A DNA stretch of 64,000 bases, from contig NZ_RBXT01000001.1 in NCBI RefSeq assembly GCF_003635045.1, positions 310,001 through 374,000 on the forward strand. Reading direction: 5' to 3'. Under the pieces are notes generated by a model, which ran no database searches, was not told where the DNA came from, and saw nothing but the letters and a program-made list of their open reading frames with translations. Both the position numbers and the translations under genes were made by a program. Source of the DNA: Terracoccus luteus (GTDB lineage: Bacteria > Actinomycetota > Actinomycetes > Actinomycetales > Dermatophilaceae). Below are positions 8,767-18,716 of the stretch, piece by piece (the stretch's first letter is position 1; each line of letters begins with the position of its first letter).

Positions 8767-9731
8767 CAGCGCCCCATCGGGTGGGCCCGGGCCACGACCT
8801 GCATCTCGGCCAGCAGCCGCGAGAGCACCTCGCCGTGCCGCCCGTCGCGACCGGTACCGCCGGCGACCGGGCCGATCGACGGCGCAGCCGTGGCGTCGGG
8901 GGCGTCGAGACCCGCGGTCGCGAGGACGTGGGCGAGCACGGCCCTGACCTCGTCGTCGACGGTGGCGGGGTCGACGCCGACACCCTGGGCGGCGGCCGCC
9001 GCCTCGAGCGGGTGCGTGCGGAACAGCTCGTCGACGAGCGGCCAGACCAGTGGCAGCGCGGCCTCGAGGCGCCGGCGCGACTCGGCAGTGCCCTGGGCGA
9101 GGGTGACGAACCACCGGCCGGCATAGTCGCGGTGGTAGGTGACCTCCTTGACGCCCTTGACCGCGATCGCCCGCAGGACGGCATCCGTGCTCTGCGTGAG
9201 GCGCTCGAGCAGGGCCAGGCGCCACGTGGCGACGACGAGGAGGCGGGTGGTGCTCACGGCGAAGTCGCCGTTCTCGCTCTCGACGAGGCGCACGTTGCGG
9301 AAGGCGGCGTCGTCGCGGAAGAAGGCGAGGGCGTCCTCGGGGGGGACCGGCGAGCCTGCTGGCAGGGACGGCACCACCGACGGGTCGGCCGCGGCGGCGC
9401 GGGCGAGCAGCAGGCGCGCCTGGCCGAGCAGGTCGAGGGCGATGTTGGCGAGGGCGATGTCGTCCTCGAGGTCGGGCGCCCGGCTGGTCCACTGCGACAG
9501 GCGGTGCGAGTAGACGAGGGCGTCGTCGCCGAGCATGAGGCAGTAGGCCGCGAGGGTCGCGGCGTCGGCACCCTCCGGGAGAGTGGTGTCGACGCCCGCG
9601 AGGGGGTCCTCGAAGTCGGTGCCGAAGGCCCACTGGGAGTCGTCGCCGCCGAGCAGGCCGTCGTAGACGGACTCGTGGTCGACGGCGTCGGATGACGCGG
9701 GTCCCGTTGCGGGAGTGGTGTTCTCGCTCAT
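8763..9731 (-). CDS. paaC: 1,2-phenylacetyl-CoA epoxidase, structural subunit PaaC
   Basis: A 322-residue ferritin-like helical subunit that pairs with PaaA and stabilises it without itself holding an active diiron centre. Recognised by YCLMLGDDALVYSHRLSQW, ALANIALDLLGQARLLL and the tract KEVTYHRDYAGRWFVTLAQG. The stop overlaps the paaD GTG; the start lies 7 nt after the paaB stop. It has a short acidic N-terminal extension of about 40 residues. Confidence 0.95.
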   Translation of the reverse strand: MSENTTPATGPASSDAVDHESVYDGLLGGDDSQWAFGTDFEDPLAGVDTTLPEGADAATLAAYCLMLGDDALVYSHRLSQWTSRAPDLEDDIALANIALDLLGQARLLLARAAAADPSVVPSLPAGSPVPPEDALAFFRDDAAFRNVRLVESENGDFAVSTTRLLVVATWRLALLERLTQSTDAVLRAIAVKGVKEVTYHRDYAGRWFVTLAQGTAESRRRLEAALPLVWPLVDELFRTHPLEAAAAAQGVGVDPATVDDEVRAVLAHVLATAGLDAPDATAAPSIGPVAGGTGRDGRHGEVLSRLLAEMQVVARAHPMGRW

Positions 9732-9738
9732 CGCTCGC

Positions 9739-10170
9739 TCACATGTGGGGGACGTCGTCGGGGATGGCGTAGAAGGTGGGGTGCCGGTAGACCTTGTCGC
9801 CGGCCGGCGCGAAGAGCGGGTCCTTCTCGTCGGGGCTGGAGGCGACGACGGCGTCGGAGCGGACCGCCCAGATGCTCACGCCCTCGTTGCGACGCGTGTA
9901 GACGTCACGGGCGTGGCGCACGGCCATCTCGTCGTCGGCGGCGTGGAGGGAGCCGACGTGGACGTGGTTGAGGCCGCGCTTGCCGCGGACGAAGATCTCG
10001 TACAGGGGCCACTCCGCGCGGGGGCGCTCGCCGAGCCCGGTCTCGACACCGGCCAGCGGGACGGCCCCGTGGCCGCCCTCGGCGGTGAAGTCGCGCCCGG
10101 TCGGGGTGCCGGTGGGGCCGTTCGCCTCGTGGGTGCCAGGGGCGCCAGGGGTGCCGGGATCGGTGGTCAC
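9739..10170 (-). CDS. paaB: 1,2-phenylacetyl-CoA epoxidase subunit PaaB
   Basis: The C-terminal 92 residues match PaaB, the small subunit that bridges PaaA/PaaC units ([51 protein letters not shown]). GTG 10170 overlaps the paaA stop by 4 nt and gives a 143-residue protein, about 45 residues longer than usual. The extra N-terminus is Gly/Pro/Thr-rich and probably disordered. An internal start cannot be excluded, but the overlap matches the style of this operon. Confidence 0.93.
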   Translation of the reverse strand: MTTDPGTPGAPGTHEANGPTGTPTGRDFTAEGGHGAVPLAGVETGLGERPRAEWPLYEIFVRGKRGLNHVHVGSLHAADDEMAVRHARDVYTRRNEGVSIWAVRSDAVVASSPDEKDPLFAPAGDKVYRHPTFYAIPDDVPHM

Positions 10171-11177
10171 GCCCTGACCTGCTCCCGCGAGCGGGCGGCG
10201 AAGGCGAGCGCGGCGTCGCGCACCCACTCGCCGTCCTCGTGGGCGGCGCGGCGGTGGGCGATGCGCTGGGCGTTGCACGGCCCGCCGCCCTTGACCACCG
10301 TCATGAACTCGTCCCAGTCGGGGGAACCGAAGTCGTGGTGGCCGCGCTCCTCGTCCCAGCGCAGCTCGGGGTCCGGCAGGGTCACGCCGAGGGCGGCCGC
10401 CTGCGGCACCGTCATGTCGACGAACTTCTGGCGCAGCTCGTCGTTCGTGTCGCGTTTGATGCCCCACGCCATCGACTGCGCCGTGTTCGGCGAGTCGGCA
10501 TCGGGCGGTCCGAACATCATGAGGGCGGGCCACCAGAAGCGGTCGACCGACTCCTGCACCATCGCGCGCTGCTCATCCGTGCCGCGCATCATCGTGCTGA
10601 GCAGCTCGTAGCCCTGGCGCTGGTGGAACGACTCCTCCTTGCAGACGCGGATCATCGCCCGGCCGTAGGGCCCGTACGACGTGCGGCACAGCGGCACCTG
10701 GTTGCAGATGGCGGCGCCGTCGACGAGCCACCCGATGGTGCCCACGTCGGCGTACGACAGCGTCGGGTAGTTGAAGATCGAGGAGTACTTCTGCTTGCCG
10801 CTGACGAGCTTCTCGGTGAGCTCCTGCCGGGAGACCCCGAGTGTCTCGCACGCCGAGTACAGGTACAGACCGTGACCCGCCTCGTCCTGCACCTTGGCGA
10901 GCAGGATCGCCTTGCGTCGCAGAGACGGTGCCCGGGTGATCCAGTTGCCCTCGGGCTGCATGCCGATGATCTCGCTGTGCGCGTGCTGCGCCACCTGCCG
11001 CACGAGCGTCGCGCGGTACTTCTCCGGCATCCAGTCGCGCGGCTCGATGCGGTCGCCCCGTGCCACGGTGGCCTCGAAGTCGGCGGCCAGCCCGTCGGCG
11101 AGGTCGGCGTCGACGTCGGGCGCCGGTGCGGTGGTGACGGATGCCGGTGGGCCGGCGGGCGTCGTCGGTGCGGTCAT
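10167..11177 (-). CDS. paaA: 1,2-phenylacetyl-CoA epoxidase catalytic subunit PaaA
   Basis: A 336-residue diiron oxygenase subunit that epoxidises the ring of phenylacetyl-CoA, the committing step of the aerobic hybrid pathway. Diiron-ligand segments are seen at [34 protein letters not shown] and [25 protein letters not shown] near the C-terminus is also typical. ATG 11177 is preceded by GGAGGA. It is the first gene of paaABCDE, with a palindromic operator about 40-55 bp upstream. paaK and the ring-opening genes are not in this window. Confidence 0.97.
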   Translation of the reverse strand: MTAPTTPAGPPASVTTAPAPDVDADLADGLAADFEATVARGDRIEPRDWMPEKYRATLVRQVAQHAHSEIIGMQPEGNWITRAPSLRRKAILLAKVQDEAGHGLYLYSACETLGVSRQELTEKLVSGKQKYSSIFNYPTLSYADVGTIGWLVDGAAICNQVPLCRTSYGPYGRAMIRVCKEESFHQRQGYELLSTMMRGTDEQRAMVQESVDRFWWPALMMFGPPDADSPNTAQSMAWGIKRDTNDELRQKFVDMTVPQAAALGVTLPDPELRWDEERGHHDFGSPDWDEFMTVVKGGGPCNAQRIAHRRAAHEDGEWVRDAALAFAARSREQVRA

Positions 11178-11217
11178 GGGGGTCCTCCGGACGAGGCGGT
11201 CGACGGTGATCGATTAA

Positions 11218-11233
11218 CAGACCGAACGGTCAG
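11218..11233. promoter_or_regulatory. palindromic operator in front of paaA (putative PaaR site)
   Basis: CAGACCGAACGGTCAG: arms CAGACCG and CGGTCAG around AA, 6 of 7 positions pairing. Typical for TetR-family sites, 41-56 bp before the paaA start codon. It shares ACCG-N2-CGGT with the site in front of the TetR gene. Confidence 0.65.
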
Positions 11234-11277
11234 TATCGATGATCCCACGTCCCGGCATCCTGGGCAACGCGCGCGAG

Positions 11278-11299
11278 TACCCGGGTGCCGACCCGGGTA
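11278..11299. repeat. 22-bp perfect inverted repeat
   Basis: Arms TACCCGGGT and ACCCGGGTA around GCCG in the divergent gap between paaA and the small membrane-protein gene; each arm contains the palindrome ACCCGGGT. Could be an operator or a small terminator; function unknown. Confidence 0.5.
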
Positions 11300-11396
11300 T
11301 GCGAGTGCTGACGGTCAGCGGCCCGCTGGCGTCAGGCTGCGTTCGCGCCGCCGAGGATGGCCCGGGTTGTGCCGGTGCGAAGGAGAGGTGCAGGAC

Positions 11397-11714
11397 GTGG
11401 GAGACGCGACCGGACTCATCGTCATGGTGCTCATCATCGTCGTGCTGCTCGCCGGCGCCTTCCTGCTCAACCGCAGCAAGTCGCCGGGGGGCAAGCCCGC
11501 CAACGACACGCTCAACGACGACCCGACGTCGACCGAGCGCGAGCTGCGCGACGAGGACCCTCGACACGGGTCGGGCGGCATCCCCGTCGACCGGCTCACC
11601 CCCGACGGGTCGGGCACCGCCGTGGCGGGCGCCGGCGCCGGGGGCGTGACCTCCGATGCGCGCGACCCGCTGACCAACGGCGGCAGCGACTCGGGCGACT
11701 CGCCGGACACGTAG
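11397..11714 (+). CDS. small single-pass membrane protein, paralogue 1
   Basis: A 105-residue protein, not recognised. GTG 11397 is chosen because AGGAGAGG lies 8 nt upstream and the product then begins MGD like its neighbour; an in-frame GTG at 11388 is possible. One transmembrane helix (GLIVMVLIIVVLLAGAFLL) is followed by a hydrophilic, Gly/Asp-rich tail with the block VDRLTPDGSGTAVAGAGAGG and the end SPDT. The next gene encodes a paralogue with the same layout, so the two arose by tandem duplication. Function unknown. Confidence 0.75.
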   Translation: MGDATGLIVMVLIIVVLLAGAFLLNRSKSPGGKPANDTLNDDPTSTERELRDEDPRHGSGGIPVDRLTPDGSGTAVAGAGAGGVTSDARDPLTNGGSDSGDSPDT

Positions 11715-11860
11715 GCCGGCCGGCCCCGCCTTCGACAATCCGACCCGTCGGCGCCACTTTCGCGACGCTCCCGGGGACGTCGGACCGCGCGCGGCGACCG
11801 CGACCGTCCTACGATCAAGGAGGACGGTGCCCGGGGACGGGCGCCGGGTAAGGAGTCGTC

Positions 11861-12175
11861 ATGGGAGACAGAGTCGGGCTCATCATCATGGCCCTCTTCA
11901 TCGTGGGCATGATCACCGGCTTCGCCGTGTTCGGGGCCCGCAAGCGTCGGGCCGACGGCCGCAAGGACCACGACACCCTCAACTCCGAGGCGGAGACCAC
12001 CACCGTCGACCAGGGTGGGCACGGTCGTCGCTCGGGCGAGATCCCGTACGACACGTTGACCCCGGACGGTTCGGGCACGGCCATCGCCGGCGCCGGAGCA
12101 GGCGGACGCACGACCGACGGTCGCGACCCCCTCACCGGTGGCGCCGCCGACTCGAGCACCTCGCCCGACACCTGA
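11861..12175 (+). CDS. small single-pass membrane protein, paralogue 2
   Basis: A 104-residue protein with an N-terminal membrane helix (MGDRVGLIIMALFIVGMITG), a basic stop-transfer patch ARKRRADGRK, the word DTLN, and the block YDTLTPDGSGTAIAGAGAGG, ending in SPDT. These parts match the preceding gene almost position for position. TAAGGAG precedes the ATG. The tail is presumably cytosolic because the positive patch follows the helix. Function unknown; the conserved tail block suggests a specific partner. Confidence 0.8.
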   Translation: MGDRVGLIIMALFIVGMITGFAVFGARKRRADGRKDHDTLNSEAETTTVDQGGHGRRSGEIPYDTLTPDGSGTAIAGAGAGGRTTDGRDPLTGGAADSSTSPDT

Positions 12176-12250
12176 TCGGCCCTGCGGCCCCGTCGCCTGC
12201 GCCGAGCGCGGCGGGCGCACCCGCCGCGCCCACCGGCATCCGGGCGGACT

Positions 12251-12285
12251 GACCTCTCGACGGTGCCTAATTGGCCTCTCGACGG
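12251..12285. repeat. two tandem half-units of the GTCGAGAGGCC repeat family
   Basis: GACCTCTCGACGG (12251-12263) and GGCCTCTCGACGG (12273-12285) in direct orientation just beyond the galM stop codon, related to the palindrome arms at 59025-59070. Confidence 0.55.
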
Positions 12286-12290
12286 GTCGG

Positions 12291-13292
12291 TCAGCTGAAG
12301 GTCCACACGGTGGTCGTTCGGTACGTCTCGCCCGGTCGCAGCACGACCGAGGGGAACCCGTCGTGGTGCGGTGCGTCGGGGAAGCCCTGCGTCTCCAGGG
12401 CGATCCCCGCGCGGGGGCCGTACGTGCGGCCCCCGACCCCGACCACCGTGTCGTCGAAGTGGGCGCCGGTGTACACCTGCAGACCGGGCTGGTCGGACTC
12501 GACGACGAGGGTCGGCGCCGACGGTGCCTCGAGCCGGGCGACCTCGCGCATCCCCGCGCCGTCGACGACGAGGTTGTGGTCGATGCCTCCGCCGTACCGC
12601 AGCTGCTCGCCGCCCCGGTCGAGGGCGTCCCCGAGGCGGGTCGCCTCCCGCAGGTCGAAGGGGGTCTCCGAGACGTCGGCGATCTCACCCGTCGGCAGCA
12701 GGTCGGCGCCGACCGGGGTGTAGCGCGAGGCCGGAACCGTGAGCCGGTGCTCGTCGACCGGGCCCGAGCCCTCGCCGGTGAGGTTGACGTAGGCGTGGTT
12801 GGTCAGGTTCACCACGGTGGGCTTGTCGGTCGTCGCGACGTACGCGATCGAGACGCGCCCGGCCTCGACCGCGTAGGTCACCTCCACGTGGACGTGGCCG
12901 GGGTAGCCCTGGTCGCCGTCGGGGCTGTCGAGGGCGAAGGTGACCGACGACCCGGTGCGCGAGACGACGTCCCACCGGCGCTGGTCGAAGCCCTCGAGCC
13001 CCCCGTGCAGCGACGTCGTGCCCTCGTTGGCCGTGACGTCGTGGTGCCGACCGTCGAGGTCGAAGCCGGCGCCCCCCAGCCGGTTGGCCAGCCGCCCCAC
13101 GACGGCGCCGAGGTAGCCACCGCGCCCGTCGTAGGCCGAGACGTCCCGGTGGCCGAGCACGACGTCGACGGTGCGCCCACCGGCATCCGTCACGAGCAGC
13201 CGGCGGACCGCGGCCCCGAACGGGACGAGCTCGACGGCGATGCCGGGTGCGGTGACGACCACCGGTTCGGCGGGGGACGTGGGGATGGTCAT
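12291..13292 (-). CDS. galM: aldose 1-epimerase (mutarotase)
   Basis: A 333-residue GalM-type mutarotase that interconverts alpha and beta anomers of aldoses such as galactose or arabinose in the cytosol. Family landmarks are VVGRLANRLGGAGFDLDG, LHGGLEGFDQRRWDV, the catalytic-His segment NLTNHAYVNLTGEG, GGIDHNLVV and the catalytic Glu region ETQGFPDAPHHDG. It is divergent from the arabinose operon; the shared 358-bp gap carries LacI-type operators, so it may belong to the same regulon. Confidence 0.93.
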   Translation of the reverse strand: MTIPTSPAEPVVVTAPGIAVELVPFGAAVRRLLVTDAGGRTVDVVLGHRDVSAYDGRGGYLGAVVGRLANRLGGAGFDLDGRHHDVTANEGTTSLHGGLEGFDQRRWDVVSRTGSSVTFALDSPDGDQGYPGHVHVEVTYAVEAGRVSIAYVATTDKPTVVNLTNHAYVNLTGEGSGPVDEHRLTVPASRYTPVGADLLPTGEIADVSETPFDLREATRLGDALDRGGEQLRYGGGIDHNLVVDGAGMREVARLEAPSAPTLVVESDQPGLQVYTGAHFDDTVVGVGGRTYGPRAGIALETQGFPDAPHHDGFPSVVLRPGETYRTTTVWTFS

Positions 13293-13461
13293 GACGCGCC
13301 TCTCGGATGCCGGGGTGGGGCGGCCGGGGGTGTCGGAGGCCCCCGGGCAGGCTGAGACCGTAACGCCTCCCGTCGAGCTACCGGACCCGGACCCGTGGAC
13401 CCGCCCGGCACGTCCCGCGGATCGAGACCTGCGTCGAGGCCGCCGAGGGCGTGAAGGTGAA

Positions 13462-13475
13462 AGTGAGCGTTAACA
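13462..13475. promoter_or_regulatory. LacI-type operator 1 of the arabinose operon
   Basis: AGTGAGCGTTAACA; its 13-bp core GTGAGCGTTAACA is the exact reverse complement of operator 2. It fits the LacI-family pattern TGTNANCGNTNACA with central CG. It lies about 65 bp upstream of the -35 box, a spacing that permits looping between the two sites. Confidence 0.75.
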
Positions 13476-13526
13476 AAGCATCTCGGACACGATCACGGGG
13501 ACCCCGGTTTTTGTTCTCAGAAACGC

Positions 13527-13554
13527 TTGACACGTGGTGATGTTAACGCTCACA
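13527..13554 (+). promoter_or_regulatory. arabinose operon promoter with LacI-type operator 2
   Basis: TTGACA (13527-13532) is followed by the operator TGTTAACGCTCACA (13541-13554), which covers the expected -10 position (around 13550-13556). Repressor bound here would block polymerase directly. Confidence 0.7.
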
Positions 13555-13650
13555 CTCGTGCCTTGAGTGACCCGACGGTCACGGCGGGACGACGACGTCG
13601 ACCGCACCTCGGCGCCAACGACGGCGCCAAGAACATGGAGGAAGATCCAC

Positions 13651-14649
13651 ATGCTCAAGAAGATCCTTCCGGTGGCCGTCAGCGCCGTCGCCGTCGCGGC
13701 CCTCGCCGCGTGCGGTGGTGGCGGCAACGCGGCGGGCTCCGGGTCTACCGGCGGCGGGGCCGGCGCAGGCGACAAGGCGCTCGTCATGGGCTTCTCGCAG
13801 GTCGGGGCCGAGAGCGGCTGGCGAACCGCCAACACGAAGAACGTGCAGGACTCCGCCAAGGAGGCGGGGGTCGAGCTGAAGTTCTCCGACGCGCAGCAGA
13901 AGCAGGAGAACCAGATCAAGGCGATCCGCAGCTTCATCCAGCAGAAGGTCGACGTCATCGCCTTCAGCCCGGTCGTCGAGACGGGTTGGGACACGGTCCT
14001 GCTCGAGGCGAAGCGCGCCAACATCCCCGTCATCCTCACCGACCGCGCGGTCGACTCCGAGGACACCTCGCTCTACAAGACCTTCCTCGGCTCCGACTTC
14101 GTCGCCGAGGGCAAGAAAGCCGGCGAGTGGCTCGTCAAGGACAGCGAGGGCCAGAGCGCCGTCAACGTCGTCGAGCTGCAGGGCACCACCGGTGCGGCCC
14201 CCGCCATCGACCGCAAGGAGGGCTTCGCCGAGGCCATCAAGGCGGCCCCGCAGATCAAGGTGGTCGCCAGCCAGACCGGCGACTTCACCCGCTCGGGCGG
14301 CAAGCAGGTCATGGAGGCCTTCCTCAAGAGCAACCCCGACATCGACGTCGTCTACGCCCACAACGACGACATGGGTCTCGGTGCCATCGAGGCCATCGAG
14401 GCCGCCGGCAAGGTGCCCGGCAAGGACATCAAGATCATCACGGTCGACGCCGTCAAGGACGGCATGACCGCCCTCGCCGAGGGCAAGATCAACTTCATCG
14501 TCGAGTGCAGCCCGCTGCTCGGCACGCAGCTGATGGACCTCGCCAAGAAGGTCGTCGCCGGGGAGTCGGTGCCCGAGCGCGTCGTCACCGAGGAGACGAC
14601 CTTCACGCAGGAGCAGGCCAAGAAGGCCCTGCCCTCGCGCAAGTACTGA
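13651..14649 (+). CDS. sugar ABC transporter substrate-binding lipoprotein (YtfQ-like), probably L-arabinose
   Basis: A 332-residue periplasmic-binding-protein type 1 lipoprotein; lipobox LAAC with Cys21. The mature chain (MGFSQVGAESGWRTANTKN, QQKQENQIKAIRSFI, FSPVVETGWD) closely resembles YtfQ, the furanose-binding protein of E. coli. In front of araBDA the likely ligand is L-arabinose, perhaps the furanose form. ATG 13651 is chosen because it has GGAGGAAG and opens on a signal peptide. A 193-bp gap with two stem-loops separates it from the ATPase gene, which may keep the binding protein in excess. Confidence 0.9.
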   Translation: MLKKILPVAVSAVAVAALAACGGGGNAAGSGSTGGGAGAGDKALVMGFSQVGAESGWRTANTKNVQDSAKEAGVELKFSDAQQKQENQIKAIRSFIQQKVDVIAFSPVVETGWDTVLLEAKRANIPVILTDRAVDSEDTSLYKTFLGSDFVAEGKKAGEWLVKDSEGQSAVNVVELQGTTGAAPAIDRKEGFAEAIKAAPQIKVVASQTGDFTRSGGKQVMEAFLKSNPDIDVVYAHNDDMGLGAIEAIEAAGKVPGKDIKIITVDAVKDGMTALAEGKINFIVECSPLLGTQLMDLAKKVVAGESVPERVVTEETTFTQEQAKKALPSRKY

Positions 14650-14656
14650 GGGACAT

Positions 14657-14692
14657 GCCCCGTCGGGCCGGGCACGACGTGCCCGACCCGCG
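14657..14692 (+). other. intercistronic stem-loop 1 after the binding-protein gene
   Basis: GC-rich interrupted hairpin built on CGGGCACGACGTGCCCG with flanking CCCCG and CGGGG. Starts just after the stop codon; no T-run follows. Confidence 0.5.
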
Positions 14693-14753
14693 GGGTGCGC
14701 CCTCACCAGGCGGACGTCACCTCACCCTCCGGGTGTGGTGACGTGCCCGCCCC

Positions 14754-14798
14754 CCGGATGCCGGGCGGTCGCGCCGAGCGACGCCGCCCGGCATCCGG
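14754..14798. repeat. intercistronic stem-loop 2 built from an inverted GGATGCC pair
   Basis: Perfect 15-bp arms CCGGATGCCGGGCGG and CCGCCCGGCATCCGG around 15 nt. Sits between the binding-protein and ATPase genes; probably an RNA-stabilising or attenuating element. Confidence 0.75.
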
Positions 14799-14842
14799 CC
14801 AGCGACCATCGCGGGAGACGCCCGCGGACAGGACAGGACGTC

Positions 14843-16452
<1,610 letters not shown>

Positions 16453-16456
<4 letters not shown>

Positions 16457-17667
16457 GCACCGTCACCCGATCCGCGGCCCCGGGCCTCGGGGCGCGACTG
16501 CGGGGCAGCCGACTGCTGTGGCCCGTTCTCGCCCTCGTCGCCCTCATCGCGGCCAACGCCGTCGCGAACCCCTCGTTCCTCTCCCTGCGCATGCAGGACG
16601 GGGCGCTCTACGGAAGCCTCGTCGACATCCTCAAGAACGGCGCGCCGACGCTGCTCATCGCGCTCGGCATGACGCTCGTCATCGCCACCCGCGGCATCGA
16701 CCTCTCGGTCGGGGCGGTCGTCGCCATCGCCGCGGCCGTCGCATGCACGAGCATCGCGGGGGCCGACGACCCCGGCAGCCTGGGCGCCGCCCTCACCGGG
16801 ATGGGCCTCGCGCTGGCCCTCTGCCTCGTCCTCGGCCTGTGGAACGGCTTCCTCGTCTCCATCCTCGGCATCCAGCCGATCATCGCCACGCTCGTGCTCA
16901 TGACCGCCGGCCGCGGCATCGCGATGCTCGTCACCGACGGCCAGATCATCACCGTCAACAACGACCCCTTCCGCGAGGTCGGTGCCGGCTTCCTGCTCCT
17001 GCCCGTCTCGATCATCATCGCCGTGGCGGCGCTCGTGGTCGTCGCGCTCGTCACCCGCCGCACCGCCCTCGGCCTGCTCATCGAGTCGGTCGGCATCAAC
17101 CCCGAGGCCAGCCGCCTCGCCGGCCTCCGGGCGCGCACGATCATCTGGACCGTCTACGTCTTCGCCGCCCTCTGCGCCGGCGTCGCCGGCCTCATGATCA
17201 GCTCGAACGTCAGCGCCGCCGACGCCAACAACGCCGGCCTCTGGATCGAGATGGACGCCATCCTCGCCGTCGTCATCGGCGGCTCGTCGCTCGCCGGCGG
17301 CCGCTACTCACTGGCGGGCACGCTCATCGGCGCGCTCATCATCCAGACCCTGACGACGACCGTGTACTCCATGGGCATCGCGCCCGAGGTGACCCTCGTC
17401 TTCAAGGCGCTCGTCGTCATCGCCGTCTGCCTCCTGCAGGCGCCGAAGGTACGCGAGGCCCTCGGCCGACGGCGGTCGGGCGCCAGGGCGTCCGGCAGCC
17501 CCACCGGCACCGGCGCCACGGGTGACAGTGTCAGCGCCGACACGACCGACCCGACCGACACCACGCAGCCGGATGCCGTCGCGCCCGGTACCCAGACCAC
17601 CACCCCCACCGACGCGGACAGCACCGCCGGCGATGCCGACGCCAAGCAGAAGGTGGCCCAGTCGTGA
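16453..17667 (+). CDS. sugar ABC transporter permease (YtfT-like)
   Basis: A 404-residue permease of the BPD_transp_2 (RbsC-like) class with about eight to ten membrane helices. Signatures: NGAPTLLIALGMTLVIATRG, IDLSVGAVVAIAAAVA and VVIGGSSLAGGRYSL. Resembles YtfT. The last 65 residues form a Thr/Asp/Ala-rich tail (ends ADAKQKVAQS) not needed by the family; its DNA carries GGATGCC at 17571. ATGA overlap upstream and GTGA overlap downstream indicate tight coupling. Confidence 0.92.
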
Positions 17668-18716
17668 GCACCTCCACCTCCACACCCAGCCCGGCACCCG
17701 CGTCCGCGCTCACGCCCCACGGTGCGCCGAGCGCCCGAGCCGGCCACCCGGCATCCTCGCGGCTGGCCCGCTCACGGCGGGTGCTGCCCGTCATCGCGAC
17801 CTTCGTGCTGTTCGTGCTGCTGTTCGGCGTGGGTTCGCTGCGGTACGAGGGCTTCACGTCCGGTCAGGTCGTCGCGAACCTCTTCATCGACAACGCCTTC
17901 CTCATCGTGCTCGCCGTCGGGATGACCTTCGTCATCCTCACCGGGGGCATCGACCTCTCGGTCGGCGCGGTCGTGGCGCTGTCGACCATGGTGGCCGCCG
18001 CGTGCCTGCGCGCCGGGCTGCCCGCACCCGTCGTCATCCTGCTCGTGCTGCTCGTCGGCTCCACGCTCGGGACGGTGATGGGGCTGATCATCCAGCGGTT
18101 CGAGCTGCAGCCGTTCATCGTCACGCTGGCCGGCATGTTCCTCGCCCGCGGCCTGTGCTTCGTCATCGGCGTCGAGTCGATCTCGATCAAGGACCCGTTC
18201 TTCCGCAGCCTCGCCACCGGCACCATCGAGCTCGGTGGGGGAGTCGTCATCACGTGGAGCGTCGTCATCGCGCTCGTCGTCGTGGCCGTCGCCGCCTGGG
18301 TGCTGCACCGCACGCGCTTCGGCCGCACGATCTACGCCATCGGCGGCAGCGAGAGCTCGGCGACGCTCATGGGCCTGCCCGTCGCGCGGGTCAAGGTGGC
18401 GGCCTACGCCATCAGCGGGCTCTGCGCCTCGGTCGCCGGCCTGCTCTTCTCGCTGTACATGCTCTCGGGCTACGGCCTGCACGGCGTCGGTATGGAGCTC
18501 GACGCCATCGCCTCGGTCGTCATCGGCGGCACCCTGCTGTCGGGCGGCGTCGGCTGGGTGGTGGGCTCCGTGCTCGGCGTGCTCGTCCTGGGTGTCATCC
18601 AGACACTCATCTCGTTCGAGGGCACGCTGAGCTCATGGTGGACCAAGATCGCGATCGGAAGCCTGCTGCTCGTCTTCATCGTGATGCAGCGCCTGTTCAT
18701 GCGGAGGGGCGCGTGA
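17664..18716 (+). CDS. sugar ABC transporter permease (YjfF-like)
   Basis: A 350-residue second permease of the CUT2 importer, like YjfF: NAFLIVLAVGMTFVILTGG, IDLSVGAVVALSTMV, VVIGGTLLSGGVGWVVGS. The N-terminal 30 residues are a Ser/Pro/Ala-rich cytosolic extension containing GGCATCC in the DNA (17750). Starts at GTG 17664, ends in a 4-nt overlap with the regulator gene. Confidence 0.92.
   Translation: MSTSTSTPSPAPASALTPHGAPSARAGHPASSRLARSRRVLPVIATFVLFVLLFGVGSLRYEGFTSGQVVANLFIDNAFLIVLAVGMTFVILTGGIDLSVGAVVALSTMVAAACLRAGLPAPVVILLVLLVGSTLGTVMGLIIQRFELQPFIVTLAGMFLARGLCFVIGVESISIKDPFFRSLATGTIELGGGVVITWSVVIALVVVAVAAWVLHRTRFGRTIYAIGGSESSATLMGLPVARVKVAAYAISGLCASVAGLLFSLYMLSGYGLHGVGMELDAIASVVIGGTLLSGGVGWVVGSVLGVLVLGVIQTLISFEGTLSSWWTKIAIGSLLLVFIVMQRLFMRRGA

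Larger units (their letters stand above)
13293..13650 (+). promoter_or_regulatory. divergent control region, galM / arabinose operon
   Basis: Contains two LacI-type operators in opposite orientation (13462-13475 and 13541-13554), a perfect -35 TTGACA at 13527-13532, and a weak -10 overlapping the second operator. GGAGGAAG before ATG 13651 is the ribosome site. The 150 bp nearest galM hold only GC-rich sequence and one GGATGCC motif (13305). Confidence 0.7.

Noticed and set aside
11178-11396. A hidden gene in the paaA upstream gap
   Set aside because: No frame with a ribosome site or codon-position GC pattern; the stretch is better explained by operators and inverted repeats.
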